Shown piece by piece: positions 31,174-45,406 of a stretch of 64,000 nucleotides of DNA; within the stretch, counting starts at the first letter, position 1, and the number at the start of each line of letters is the position of its first letter. Made by a program: the position numbers and the translations under genes. The stretch is from Gamsiella multidivaricata (lineage: Eukaryota > Mortierellomycota > Mortierellomycetes > Mortierellales > Mortierellaceae), in NCBI RefSeq assembly GCF_025024155.1, contig NW_026251755.1, forward strand, positions 1-64,000. Direction: 5' to 3'. A model generated the notes under the pieces. The model saw only the letters and a program-made list of their open reading frames with translations, did no database searches and was not told where the DNA came from.

Positions 31174-33216
31174 CTATATATCCAAGTATTCAAGCGATTC
31201 CGTCGAGTCCCGCCGGCTCTCCTCTGCCTCACGCTGCTGCTGATCCGATCTTCGACTCCTTGTTCTCGAAGGTACAGGCTGTGTGACAGAGCGAGTTGAA
31301 GCAATAGAGTTGGATCTGGATGCCTGGCTACCTTCTCCAGCCTCACTGGCAGTGATGGGAATTAAGTCCACGGTCGCAGGCTCCATCGATCTAGAAAGGC
31401 CATTCGCTTGATCGTCTTCATCGTCTTGTCTCATGCGTTGATCATGATATGGACTTAATGCTGGTGGCGGCAGAATCGATCGTGGAAGCATGTCTGCATG
31501 GCCTGACGCAGACTGGCGGAGCAAAGGATACTGAGAACTAGCATCAGTCTCTGACTCGAAGGGAGACTGGATAATCGGCACCTGTGATATCCCAGAGGTT
31601 CTTAGATCCGTAGGCATCATGAACGACTTAGGGGGAATAGGCGGTGCGTACTGTCTCTGCTGACTCATCGGAGGCAAGTCAGTATAGAGTGGCTGCTGAA
31701 ACGTGTCGCTTGGAGTGAAAGGCGAAGGAATGGTCGTATAGCCACCCATTTCCACCGAACCATGGCTACCGTCGCTGGTCTTTCCATTGCCTTTTTGCAA
31801 GCCGTCTCGAGATCCACTGCCATTTCGAGCGTAGCGAGCGCTGCGCCTTCTTAAGACGAAAAGAACAGCCAAGAGCGCGACTAAGACTACCCCACCAACT
31901 GCGCCACCAATGATGGCGCCCATGTTAGAGCCACTGGATGAGGATGGAGAGTTCGGCGAAGGGAGATTATTTTCTAATGTCGGCGTGGGTGCAGCGGGCT
32001 GTACAACGGGCTTCGTAAATTGATGGACCCATAGTTTGCTGGAGACATTGTATAACAAAGGTGTGTTGTTCGCGACAGTTTGTGAGCGATAGTCAATGTA
32101 ACCTGGTTGAGCAATGAAGAGAAACAAACGTTATGAATGAGTCCAATCGCACAGCGTTTTTTTCAGCCAACGATGCTGGAAGAACACGTTTGAAGCCTGA
32201 GAGTCTTACCACCCCAAATCACCAATGTATCTTCACGAAAAGCGCAGGCCATGTTTGATCTAGGAGATGGCGAGGCCGTGTCCAGGCTCCAGGTACGACT
32301 CCCAACGTCAAGGATATAGAGATCTCCCGATGTGATTGCGCTGTTGTTGGTAACGCCGCCGAATAGGTAAAACTTTGAGCCATTGAAATCTAAGTAAAGA
32401 TGTCGATGAGTGCATTTTTCAACAATGTTTGAAATCCTCATTGGAGAAGAGGATATCGCACTTACTTGGCACAAAACAATGGCCTGCTCGTGACAGGATC
32501 TGAGGCGCTGTGTGGAGCCGTTCCCAAGACCCCGTGCTAGCTGTGTCTGGGCTAAACATTTGCACATCCAACGCGCTTCCGGTCCTGACAGTGCTCAAAA
32601 TGGCGTTCAGGGCCGTGGACCATGAAGCTGCCTGGCCTTGCTCAACTGCCTGGGGCGTCTTTGGGGTTCCCATCACTGTGGTCAGTGTTGAGTCTAGAAC
32701 GATTCCCTCGTTCAAGAAGAAGACGTGCCCAGCTGTATCCGTCACAATTAATGGACTCGTTGCAGTGGGCTGTAACTGTTGCGGCAGAGATTTAGAACCA
32801 AATGTGCCGGCGTTCTTATTGTAGACGAAGGCCTGGTCTTGGTCCAAGACAAGGAACTGTCCTGGGTTGAGCATGGCGCCTGCTGTTCCAGAGAAATTGA
32901 GTGATTGCTGTAGGGTTGTCCAGGCAGGGGCGTCCACAGACCAAGTTTTCTCAAGGTCTAAGGAGAAAAATCCAAAGCTGGATGTCTCATTGAGATTTTG
33001 GCCGCCTTGGATATAAAGAAGCCCCTCTCCGTCTGAGTAAGCATAGGCCATCTTTGCGACAGAATCTGGCGGGGACATCGCGGAGGGTGGAGGCTGGATA
33101 CCGAAGGTTGGCGCGAGAACTTGGGAGAATTGTGGTTTGGCAGTTGTCTTTTGTGTCTGAGCAATGGCCAGGGCCAGCACCAGGAGCAGTCGGAATGTCC
33201 TGTGGGGGAGTTGCAT
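31174..33216 (-). CDS. Kelch-type single-pass membrane protein with Ser/Pro-rich cytosolic tail
   Basis: Three exons (33216-32466, 32389-32210, 32102-31174) join in frame to 619 residues. The ATG at 33216 gives a clear signal peptide (MQLPHRTFRLLLVLALAIAQ). The ectodomain shows kelch/galactose-oxidase-like blades: MAYAYSDGEGLLYIQGGQN, FYLFGGVTNNSAITSGDLYI followed by a W after the glycine pair, and SPRSNMACAFREDTLVIWGG. A Pro/Ser stalk leads to one membrane helix (MGAIIGGAVGGVVLVALLAV) stopped by RRRSARY. A cytosolic tail of about 220 residues follows, rich in Ser, Pro and Gln, ending in an RSRRSDQQQREAEESRR region. This architecture is common in Mortierella-like fungi. The role is likely extracellular binding with a signalling or anchoring tail; the ligand is unknown. 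It is divergent from the dihydrolipoyl dehydrogenase gene. Confidence 0.85.
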
Positions 33217-34348
33217 GGTGATATTGGCAGGTAAAAGTGCTTGAAACACTGTGGACAAAGTATATCAATAGCACGACTCTGATGCCACGGCACAGACTAA
33301 AGAAAAAAAAGAGAGAGGAGTAAGGAAAGGAGGGGGGCGTTGATCCAATGCATGTATGCCCTCCCATTGATGTTGTGGCCCATGGCGACATCTCATTGCC
33401 CTCGTCAATTGCCATCCACCCTACGCCCTCGCCCTCGCCCCTCGCACTCGCCTTAAACCCTAATTGAGGATCGACCTGCATGATACTTGATGTGTTTTTT
33501 ATTTTTTTTTTAGATCCAGCAAAGGCGATGCATAGCCACGCCCAGGGATGTGTGGTCTACTCTAACGCCGCCAGCGCGAACGCCATGAATCCCCAAGTAC
33601 TATAGGGTATAGCATCCGATTTCCCATAAAGGGGCCTCTTTCGGAGCGTCATAAGAGATACTCAAGCGCATGCATCCACTCTTCAATTGCTAGTGGATGT
33701 TCCTGTAGTGCAACCGTTTGCCAGGCAGGAACATACGCGACGGAGCAGGCACGGCTGGAAAGCAGATATGGCCGGTTGAGTGGATGAATGCACAAAGGAT
33801 TTTCCTGTCCGTCAATCTCAAGCAGTCATTGCCACAGGGGCCACAGGGGGAAACGGAAAAATGCATTCGCGAACAAGACGGACGCTACGTGTAGCGGGTG
33901 CTTGATCATGCAGATGGTGTTCCTACAGATTCTTATACGTCATCATCATTTTCGAAGCGGGGAATGAAGAGGGTAACAGAGGGCAACTGGACCAAAGGGT
34001 GATTCCGGCGCGGAAGGAGGAGAGGCGGAGAGCAATTGTCGTTCATATCCCACGCGGGGCGGGGGGATCCCGTCCCTGGGTTGTGGGATACGACTGTAGA
34101 GCGGAAGGGACAACACCCTAAGATCAAGGCACCAGGGGAGCAGAAGACAGCGCGGAAGTGGACGGAGATTCCTGCCCCAGCGATCCAGCGATAATAGGCC
34201 ATGATAACAAAACGATAGGCCAGTGTGACAAAAAAGGGCAATCGGATAATGAACGCTTTATTTTTTTTTTGTCTTCGTCACTCTCGCTCGCTCTCTTCTC
34301 TTTCCTCCACACTCATCACACACGCCCATCCAACAACAGACATCCACC
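33217..34348. other. Divergent upstream region of the kelch and LPD1 genes
   Basis: 1.1 kb with a T run near 33495-33511, a GC-rich GCGGGGCGGGGGGATCCC stretch near 34055 and a T run before the LPD1 leader (34259-34270). No gene with support. Confidence 0.45.
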
Positions 34349-36777
<2,429 letters not shown>

Positions 36778-37711
36778 GTTGGATGCTCCCCTGTCTTTTC
36801 TTCCCGTCGTTAAGTATTTTTTCCTGCGCTCGCCCTCCTCCTCTCTTCAATCTGCACCAAGACAACTGGTCCATCATCATATCGTACAATTGCCCGCATA
36901 GATCAATAAAAAAAGAACACAACTCTATTTTCCTATATTATTCCGGTGTATTGTTGATGGTACGTCGTTGGCACAATTAGGGTAGCTGTGATGGTGCAGG
37001 TATTCTTTTTGCATACCCGCTAGACTATGACATGCCTTTTCATTGTTAGCTGTTTTGGGACCCTGCGAATGTGCGCGGGAGATCGGGAGGGGAACTGGTT
37101 ACACCACGCACACGATCGAAAGAGATGGCGACGCAAAATAAGAAAAAACTAAACAAACAAAGTTTAGAGTTTAGGGCAGCGTATGAATCATGATGGCGTT
37201 AGAAAAACCTATTCCATTTCAGCCGTGGCCGAGTCAAGGCGGGTCATTTGGCAGCATTGCTGCACAGAGACTCACGCTCGCCATAGGCGGCCGAGGTCTC
37301 GGCCGAGACAGAGACAGGGCCATATGAGGATTCATCCTCGGGCGCAGCATATGCGAGCGGCGGAATCCACTGGTTACCGAGTACTTAACACGGGGGCCAG
37401 AGGGCCAGGTTTTGTTTTCGGTGCTATCACTCTTCGTCGCACCACCCCTCCCTGCCCTTGCCTCTTTGGAAACCATAACCACTAGATTCGATGTAAGAAT
37501 AGAAATCATTCCCAGGCAGTACCAAAGCGCTGGTTCGCTCTCCTGGGCGATGATGGCGAATCTATGTCATCCTGCTGTATACAAATAGGTGCAACTACGA
37601 CTCGCGTAGATGGTCTCACCTTTGGTTTGCCTGACACCCAATGGGAAGTCCGCGCTCCCGATATGCTCAGCCTGGTCATGGCGCTAGTTCAATCGCTTGC
37701 TATTACACCCA

Positions 37712-37771
37712 AGATTACATAGAAGATTACATAGGAGATTACATAGAAGGTTACATAGAAGATTACATAGA
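37712..37771 (+). repeat. 12-base tandem repeat, five units of AGATTACATAGA type
   Basis: Five consecutive 12-base units with only two substitutions between copies. Confidence 0.9.
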
Positions 37772-38146
37772 AGAAAAGAGAGAGGGAGTAGTCTAGTGTT
37801 ACATCTTCTTGATATGGGAGACAAATGGGCGCTTCTACCACCCCATGCCACCACATAGCTCTTGTCTACTAGGCTACTCGGCTGCTAGACTACCAGCGTA
37901 CTAGACTGCCGCTGCTGCATGCAAGATAATGGTTACGTTGCTCGTTTTGGGGGTACAGCTATTGCGTCGAGTTGGCTGTCTAGACTAAGAAACCATCCGA
38001 CTGGCTGTAGGAGGTGTTGCATATCCAAATACCACCGAAGATAGAGACGGACCCCACGGACAGATGATGTCAGTCAGCACACGCGCCTCGAGGTAGGGAT
38101 GGAAAGAGGGTCCACTCGACCTCGCACACCCTGGGGGCCTCCCTCA

Positions 38147-38154
38147 TATAAAAG
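38147..38154 (+). promoter_or_regulatory. TATA box (TATAAAAG)
   Basis: A consensus TATA element about 400 bases before the HAM1-like ATG, followed by a CT-rich leader. It implies a long 5' UTR, perhaps with an intron. Strong codon bias of the gene fits a strong promoter. Confidence 0.55.
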
Positions 38155-38470
38155 GAACTGACACCCACTCTTTCTGGTCCCTCATACTCTTCCTTCTTTC
38201 TTTCCAGTAGCCCCACCCTATTGTAATATTCTCTGCACATACTCCTGTCAATCCTGTCAATCCTCTCAAGGTAAAAAGAAGAGACGCGCTCGCCTCCGCA
38301 ATGCTGCCCCCAATGCCTCAATGGCTGGCCCATCATGCTACCATACTGTTCCCCCCTCCCTGTAATGCTGCATCCGATACTGACCATCGACCTGCTTCTT
38401 GCCGCGTTACTATCCATCTTCCTAGCCAGCACTTTCTCTCTTCATACCATCGCACCATTGATCCAACTCA

Positions 38471-38506
38471 TCCACTATTTCCACTATTTCCACTATTTCC
38501 ACTATC
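38471..38506 (+). repeat. Period-9 repeat in the leader of the HAM1-like gene
   Basis: Four units of the TTTCCACTA type in the 5' UTR, giving a long unstructured pyrimidine/adenine leader just before the ATG. Confidence 0.85.
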
Positions 38507-38551
38507 TCTACCTCAACCCTTGTAAATTTGTAAATACATCTCCCCGCAATC

Positions 38552-40163
38552 ATGTCTAACCAGGTCGCAGCAGCCGAAACCTCCCACCGCAATGTCCCCA
38601 TTGCAGACAGCGGTGCCAAGATTCCGCAGCATATCAAGCAGGTCGACCGCAACCAAAAATTCAAGCTCTTCGAATGTCTCCAAGCACTCGTGAAGGGCCG
38701 TCTCCCGACGAACGAACAGATCGACCACTTCCTCGCCATGGCCCAGAACTCGCCCACTCTCGACGCACGCGCACACATGCTCTCTGCCGACGGACGCGCC
38801 CTCTACAAGGACTTCCAGGAGCTCATGCGCATAACCCGTGGCGTCGTCTACGAGAAGAACGAGCAGGAGCTCTTCCAGAACTTCATCTATCATTGCACCC
38901 AGGCCTCAGACTCTGTCTCTTCCAACGTTGATGCACCCCGTCTCGATGTCGGTGTCTCCGCGAACACTGCCAAGAAGGAGGGCAAGCAGACTCTCGACGA
39001 TATGGTCGCGGTCGCCAAGCTGGTCACCACCAACTCTGAATTCAGATCTATCCTGAACGAGCTCTTCCAGTTGGCTAGGGAGGTCTTTAGCGACAGTGCC
39101 AACAAGGTCGCCCAGAATGCCCAGACTGCTGGTGACAAGATGGCATCCGCCTCTGCAAATTTCTCGCAAAGTGCCGCCCAGGCCTCCCAGACTGGTGGTG
39201 CCAGGCTCCAGGAGGGAATCTACAGGGCCACAGACAGGATCCAAAATGTCGCTGACGATGCTCAGACTGACCCTATGGTCACTGCCCGTGGTGCTCGTGA
39301 TGACCTTATCGGTCAGAAGAACCAGGGCATGGAAGCCGCCAGAAATCAGGTCCAAGATGTGAGGCAACAGATGGCCCAGCAGACCGGGGCCTTCAAGCAA
39401 CAAGCTCAGGCTCAGGCTCAGCAGTCCAAGGAAGATGCCATCAATTACGCCAACACCAAGATGCCAGCAGAGAAGCGTAGCGAGTTGATCGAGAGACTCA
39501 AGGTGATCCTCGGACAGGTTCAGGCTGATCCTCAGTACCAGAAGGCTATTGACTCTGTCATGGACCTCTTCGGCACATGGCGCCAGCGCGCCAAAAATCC
39601 CGCTGGTAACATCGCCGGCGAAGCAAGCAAGGTTACCAATGGTAGGCAGTCAGCTATATCTATATCACAACCATTGCTGCCGCGATATATATATTTTTAT
39701 ATTTTTTCCTGCTGCTAACAAGTTTCCTGCTTCTTGAAAACCCTACTGCATTTTATAGACTCCAACGTTGAGGCTGCCATTATCGAGTTCAAGGTCATCC
39801 TTCAGCGTTGGGCCCAGGGTTATACCTTGGATCCCATGATCGAATTGGTCCAGAGTATGTGGCACAGAACTATGGTCGACCCCGACCTGAGCCAGTTCGT
39901 TGACCAGCTCTCGATCTTCATGTCGAAGGCTGTTCGTGAGCCCAACTATGTCACTTCAGATGCGATCAACAGCGATGCCTCGACTCTGATTGACCATGGC
40001 CAGACCTTGTTGAAGGTCAAGTACAGGGCCGACACTGAGGCCTTGTTGAACGAGGGTCAGATCTTTATCGAGAAGTTGAACAATGACCCCAAGTCCAGGG
40101 AGGTTTCCGCTCAGTTCCAGAAGTTTGCCAGCGACCTCTTCTACGACAAGTAATTCTACTTTG

Positions 40164-40194
<31 letters not shown>

Positions 40195-41299
40195 CATGCC
40201 ATGAACAGTTACCTTGAACCAATGAATGTATTCTAACTGACGTGCGCTTTCTTTTCCTTTTTCCTTTTTCCCTTTCTCTTCCAGGCACGGAAATATGCAA
40301 TTCAAGCCGCATTTGTTTGACGACTTCCGCTATGTCTTGATGCCCTCGATGTTGGAGTCCTTCCGCTTCATCCCCGTCCCCCGTGTGGAGTACTCGGATC
40401 TGAAGGTCGACCTCATGTTTGACAACATGATCGTCACCAGCACCGATCTGTTGCCCCGTCTGTTCGAGATGCACATCAACAACACCATTCGTATGGCCCC
40501 CCGCGGCAACGCCAACCGTTCCCACGACACCAACAAGCACGAGTTCGACGTGCTGCTCGAGGGTATCGAGGCCAACATCCGCGATGTCGATTACTACGTC
40601 AAGACCAAGGAAGGCTTCCGCTTCCAGGACCGTGGTATCGCCGACGTCTTGATCAACAAGAAGGGTATGGATATCCGTATCAAGGGTAGGAAGACGACCG
40701 ATGACAAGAACAACAACACCACTGAAGTACCGTCGCTTATCACCCTTGAGAGTGTCAACGTCAAGATCCACGCCTTGTCGATCAAGATGCGCAAGTCGAA
40801 CCACCCGATCATGTATGCGTTCGCTCAGCCCTTCATCAAGACTGTCGTCAAGAACGCTATCGCTCATGCGCTCGAGACTCAGATTAAGGAGGCCATGGTC
40901 TCCGGTGACAGGGCCGCTGCGACCTCGCTCCGCGACTCCCGCATCCGCACTGGCAAGAACACGTTCGGTGCCCTGTTCGATTCCGCTTCGTCGTTTGTGT
41001 CGAACAAGGTCAGCCCTGACGAGAAGACCAAGGCCAAGAACGAGCGCAGGAAGAATACGGGCCAGTACAACCGTACGTCGCGTGTCATCTTTGACGAGGA
41101 TGGTCTGTGCGTCCTTGACCCTGTCAAGCACATGGAGCTTAAGGTTGGACAGCCCTTGAAGGAGGATCCCAACAGCATGCCCGTTGCAGCTCCTTGGGCC
41201 AGCTCCGCGTTCAATATGGATGAGGATGATATGCGTCTGAGGGAGCACGATCAGCACCTTCCAGGCATGCGTCGTACCCAGGGCACCCTTGCCATGTAA
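38552..41299 (+). CDS. HAM1-like fungal protein (HAM1 N- and C-terminal domains)
   Basis: Three exons (38552-39641, 39759-40149, 40285-41299) join in frame to 831 residues. The first part is helical and Gln/Ala-rich, with LEA-like repeats (about residues 195-305, for example QAGDKMASASANFSQSAAQ-type units and FKQQAQAQAQQSKEDA). The middle has IIEFKVILQRWAQGYTLDPM and MWHRTMVDPDLSQFVDQL. The C-terminal part has KPHLFDDFRYVLMPSMLESF, IPVPRVEYSDLKVDLMFDN and IRDVDYYVKTKEGFRFQD, which fit the HAM1-like C-terminal domain found across fungi and thought to be a lipid-binding, BPI-related fold. Its cellular role is unknown. Codons are strongly C-ending and the promoter has a good TATA box, so it is probably abundant. 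A long T run (about 40168-40193) fills the second intron. It converges with ORC3. Confidence 0.88.
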
Positions 41300-41502
41300 A
41301 TTGTCGACAGTCAAGGAAAGGATCCTTATCTCCACTTCATCACTCCTTTCGATTTTTTCTTTTATATTTTTCTTTTCTTTCTTTCCCCCCCTCCCCCTCC
41401 ACCACTAATGTCGTATTCAACACTGTCAAATAGCAGATAGTATCAGATAGTACCAACATCTGCAATGAAAATTCCATGACTATTCAGTCTATAACTGTTT
41501 AT

Positions 41503-41538
<36 letters not shown>

Positions 41539-41981
41539 ATGGTCTGCATGGAAATAATGCTTCACTTGCTCGTGAATCGGACCGATATTTCGTCCTTTTT
41601 TTTTATGAGCTAGACTATTCTTCCGGCATAAAAATCGATCAACACTAGGTGTGCATTGGTTAAGGTACGTTTCAGTCCAGTTGATGCTAAGGGAGATTTG
41701 CTCTCTAATTGCATATACACAGCGGCATCATAGATCTTGTCGACGTAAATTCAGACGACGAGTTCCGGGTTCATGATCATCGCTACCGAGATGACTGCTG
41801 AAGTTCTGGAGCCCCACGTAAGTATATCCTGGTATCATTGAACGCAATATATCTACCAGGGCTAACAGCGGGACAGTTTTTAACGCGTCTCTGTGGAATA
41901 GTGCATAGTTCAGGAGCGATGAAAAATTCGAAGGTTGCCCTTCTTTTTACTTTATGTCGATGTGGGCGCAAGACGTCGCAG
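41300..41981. other. Convergent 3' region between HAM1-like and ORC3 genes
   Basis: Contains pyrimidine-rich 3' sequence and a 33-base A run (41504-41536). No gene seen. Confidence 0.5.
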
Positions 41982-42479
41982 CTAGATATTTCCCCAGGTC
42001 AAGCGTTGTACATGATCCGTCTTTCGATTTGTCGGCTTGATGAATCCCATGAACTGCAACTCGGCCACACCGCTAATAAACCGCGCCTGCACCTCCTTCT
42101 GATCCAACTCGATGTTCTTTTCATGGCTCGCCTTGGCCGCGCGATCGACCTTTGATTTCCCCCTTCCTCGTTTTTTCTTCGATGAGCTCTCGTCCTCAGC
42201 GTCACCGCCCGCGTTCCCAGTCTGGTTGGATCCTATATCTCGCTCGAGGATCATGCCGAACGCCGTGAACCAGTCGTACATGTTGATCATCCGCCCGCAC
42301 TCGACGTACAGTTTGTAAAGGATACAGGTGTCGTGTTGAGTCGGAAGGACCATGTCTGCCAGATTGGACGAGCGAGCAGAGCCAGCGGGCGGATGGCAGC
42401 AATCACAGTTAAGATATAGTTCCGGTTGGCCGAGAGCTGTTTGGATCGATGCGCGTGGTTGTGGTAGAAACGCCTAGCA

Positions 42480-42511
<32 letters not shown>

Positions 42512-45406
42512 GCATCGTTCAGCTTCAAAGCGGCAGTCATTTTTACAGCACTTTTATACTGATCTTTGGAAATGTGAGCCGGGCTTACCTTTTGCTGAAT
42601 GGCCACTTGTGAATAATAAAATATTTCGTTAAGAGGAATGCTGCTGTGGCATGCCAAGTACGTCCTGCAAAGCGAAGTAGGAGAGAAGTATATGGAGTGT
42701 CAATGTCATTCTCTTGCCCTTTGACCAATACTGTTGACATTGAATCCTTGAAACACGATCCATACCTGAACAATCGTGCGATAAAGTCGTCAATCTCCGT
42801 CACCAGTACCGTGTACGCTCCCAGCGCGCCTTTCGGTAACCTTGCAGTCTCTCTCGTCTTCTTTGCAATCCGTGTTTGCCGACTCTCCGTCTCTTCTGCC
42901 TTTACACTGAACAGTTTCCGCTTCTTAACAAACGTCGATGTACTTCTATCGGTTGCTATGGATCCCATCCGTCCCCCTTGCTCCTGTTGCTGTTCGTCAT
43001 TATCCTCAACTTCACTGCTGCTCGTAACAGAGTCCTCGCTGACAACGTCCAGCAATGCGGCCATACGATCACGGATACTCTGAAGAATGACCAGCTCCCG
43101 GTCCATGGTGTTCTCCTGTTGTAAAGAATTTTTGGGACTACAACGAGGTGAGTTCTTGAAAAACTGTACGCAGTCCTCCATAAACAGCATCATGTCGTTC
43201 GAGTTCATCTTCCTAATTTGCGAAAAATCAATGGACAAAATGTCAGTCTGCTGTTCTTTCAAACCTTCTCCGCTTCTCAATGTAGTATTCGAATAGCGGA
43301 TGGTATTACCTAACAAGACTGAGCAGCAAGGTAATATTGCTCGACTCTGTCAGTGCGCCCTCCAGTGCCATGAAATACAGCGCTCTCTTCGATTTCTTGA
43401 GCACAGAGAGCGAGAACCGCGACTGAAGGAACCATAGGAAATCAAAGACAAGAGAAAAGCTCCTATGATACTCCTGCAGGCCCTGGACCAGGTCTGGGAC
43501 GTGGAGTGTCAGAAATCCATCGTCCAGCAACAGCATTTCTGCAGCCTGAGGATCACTCTTCACTTTGGATTCGACGTATCTATTTGACACGCAGACAGTA
43601 CCGTCCAGGCATTGTTAAAGTACGCCCTCATCGTCGATAATCCTGTCCTGTGGTCCGCGTAAAACTAATCACGAGTATACCTTTGGAACGAGGGCAGCAT
43701 CCGGATGTGATCAAAGTGTCCCTTGCCCAATAGATTTAGAACTTTGCTGTCCGCAGAAAGCGATCGATCGCAAAGAATGCTCAAAGGATTTGCGTAGAAA
43801 TGGTGCATAACGACGTACTAAATCCGCACAGGATAGTATAATCCTTCCATTCATTAATCATTTCCGACGATAACTTGCAACGTGAAAAAAGCCCTTGCAT
43901 TCTCCATGCCCTACCTTGAGGTTGGCAACAAAACCGCCGACTGAGAAATTGTAATGCATGAACTGGTCGATCAACTGCTTGAGTGGCAACGGTCCAACCA
44001 TAAGCCCAGCATTTGCATGGATAAACAAATCCTCAATAATCGCTGTTAGACATTCCGACGACTGCTGCATCTGGAACTTCCTGGTCTGCAGCAGACTTAG
44101 CACGGACTTGGGCAAGCCCTGATGCAGTGCGTCGATAGAAGTAGCGAGCCCCATAATAAAAACGAATGGAATCCGATCCTGGTAGTTGCTACAGATGGTG
44201 ATAAAGTCCTGGAGCGTATCCTGGTCAAAACTCTCAAAGTCTTGGATGATGAGTACCAGCGTTGGTCTTTTCTCATGTTCCTCGCGGAGATCGCAAACGG
44301 ATCGGTACCACCGCTCGAGCACAATCATGTCGTGGTTTTGAAGCCTCATGCCGCCCTATCATCAGCGTGAGAAATGTGAGTGAGCTGCCGTTACATTAAC
44401 CCCGACTCAAAGTCCTGGATCGAATACATGCGGGAATAGTCACACGTACCTCTAGTGGGTTCACCGCTCCTGCGATGCCGAGTCCTAGGAACTGTTCAAT
44501 CATGGACTTGAGCGCAGCCTTCAAGTTGACGCAGTCCTTCGACTGCAAAATGACGACATGGTTGTTGGATTGTTCTTTTATTGCAACAGCAGGTGCTGAT
44601 TCATTAGTGGGTGGCGTGGGTGAAGAAAGTATCCGGGCGATTTGTTGGAATAGCAAGTCGTGGTCCGGCACGTTGATTCCTGCAAAGATCAGTCCTGCAG
44701 GCAACTCCTGGATCGGCATGATAGCTCTAGAGTGAATAAGTGCACCGGTCAATCAATCGCCACAATGACGTGCATCCTTCATATCTTTTCATGAAGAGCC
44801 ACCATACCTTATTGCTGTTTGGGTATATGCGCTGTCAACAAAGTGGTAGATAGCAGACAAAACTATCGTGTTCATGTTCAGCATGACATTCTGGCGAATA
44901 TAGAAAAAAGATCCTGTTAATTCCGCGGTCCATCTCACGCTTCCAGTGCAGCGTGGTCAATGGACAGAAGAGTCGTCAGGGGGACATACCTCGATCCTGG
45001 AAGATATCTCGTCCCATGTTTTATTGAATAGGGCGTGCCGAAGCTCCGTTGCTTCCCACGGCTCGTTCACGTCCTGCAGCTGTTGAAAACCATCCAATTT
45101 GAAGTGATCTAAAGTCGAAGAAACGCACCAGCGCGCGCGAGCTGTTAGCGGCCATTTTTGAATCGAGATAGAGCTTGAAGAGATTTTTAATGAAAACATA
45201 CCATTGGTTTCCGAAGACCGATCTTTGCCCTTGCCCTTAGCCTTACTAGTACCACTGGTCTTTGGTAGGACGAGGAAGACTGCCTAAAGAGTGGATGCAT
45301 TCAAAGGATCTTCATCAGGTAACGTGCCAAGTGATGTCAGCCTAAGGATGACATGGTGGGGAATGACATTGCACCTTACTTCAGTGAGCGAATCATACTC
45401 ATCCAT
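41982..45406 (-). CDS. ORC3: Origin recognition complex subunit 3
   Basis: Eleven exons join in frame to 824 residues: 45406-45380, 45283-45202, 45108-44990, 44914-44808, 44726-44450, 44355-43915, 43817-43681, 43579-43310, 43212-42766, 42664-42589 and 42473-41982. The start MDEYDSLTEAVFLVLPKTSG is typical of Orc3. LPAGLIFAGINVPDHDLLFQ and VVILQSKDCVNLKAAL form the N-terminal AAA-like core, with RPTLVLIIQDFESFDQDTLQ as the Walker B-like strand and IPFVFIMGLATSIDALHQGL after it. The insert and winged-helix C-terminus follow (CILYKLYVECGRMINMYDWF, FISGVAELQFMGFIKPTNRK, QRLTWG). ORC3 lacks a working ATP site in the whole family and binds origins together with the other ORC subunits in the nucleus. 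Exon 4 acceptor was chosen by phase; the nearer AG leaves a stop. Intron 10 contains a T-then-A homopolymer pair. First exon holds only nine codons. Confidence 0.93.
42481..42510 (+). repeat. T run followed by A run inside ORC3 intron 10
   Basis: About 13 T followed directly by about 17 A, a potential perfect hairpin located just before the acceptor of the last ORC3 intron. Confidence 0.85.

Larger units (their letters stand above)
36778..38551. other. Intergenic with tandem repeat and TATA promoter of the HAM1-like gene
   Basis: 1.8 kb without a supported gene. It has a 12-base tandem repeat (37712-37771), a TATA box (38147-38154) and a period-9 repeat in the leader (38471-38506). A GTAAAAAG donor-like site at 38271 suggests the leader may contain an intron. 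Confidence 0.45.

Noticed and set aside
37300..37780. Possible CRISPR-like or phage-type repeat array
   Set aside because: The 12-base units are directly adjacent with no spacers, and the genome is eukaryotic.
39956..41335. 459-codon open frame on the minus strand
   Set aside because: It lies antisense to the HAM1-like gene and mirrors its strongly C-ending codons; biased codon use keeps the opposite strand open. Its composition (Val/Leu/Asp-rich, low complexity) is that of a shadow, and it runs straight across a real intron.
44880..44891. Nearest AG as acceptor of ORC3 exon 4
   Set aside because: Using TTCGCCAG at 44892 puts the exon out of phase and leads to a stop. The AG at 44915 keeps the frame through conserved residues.
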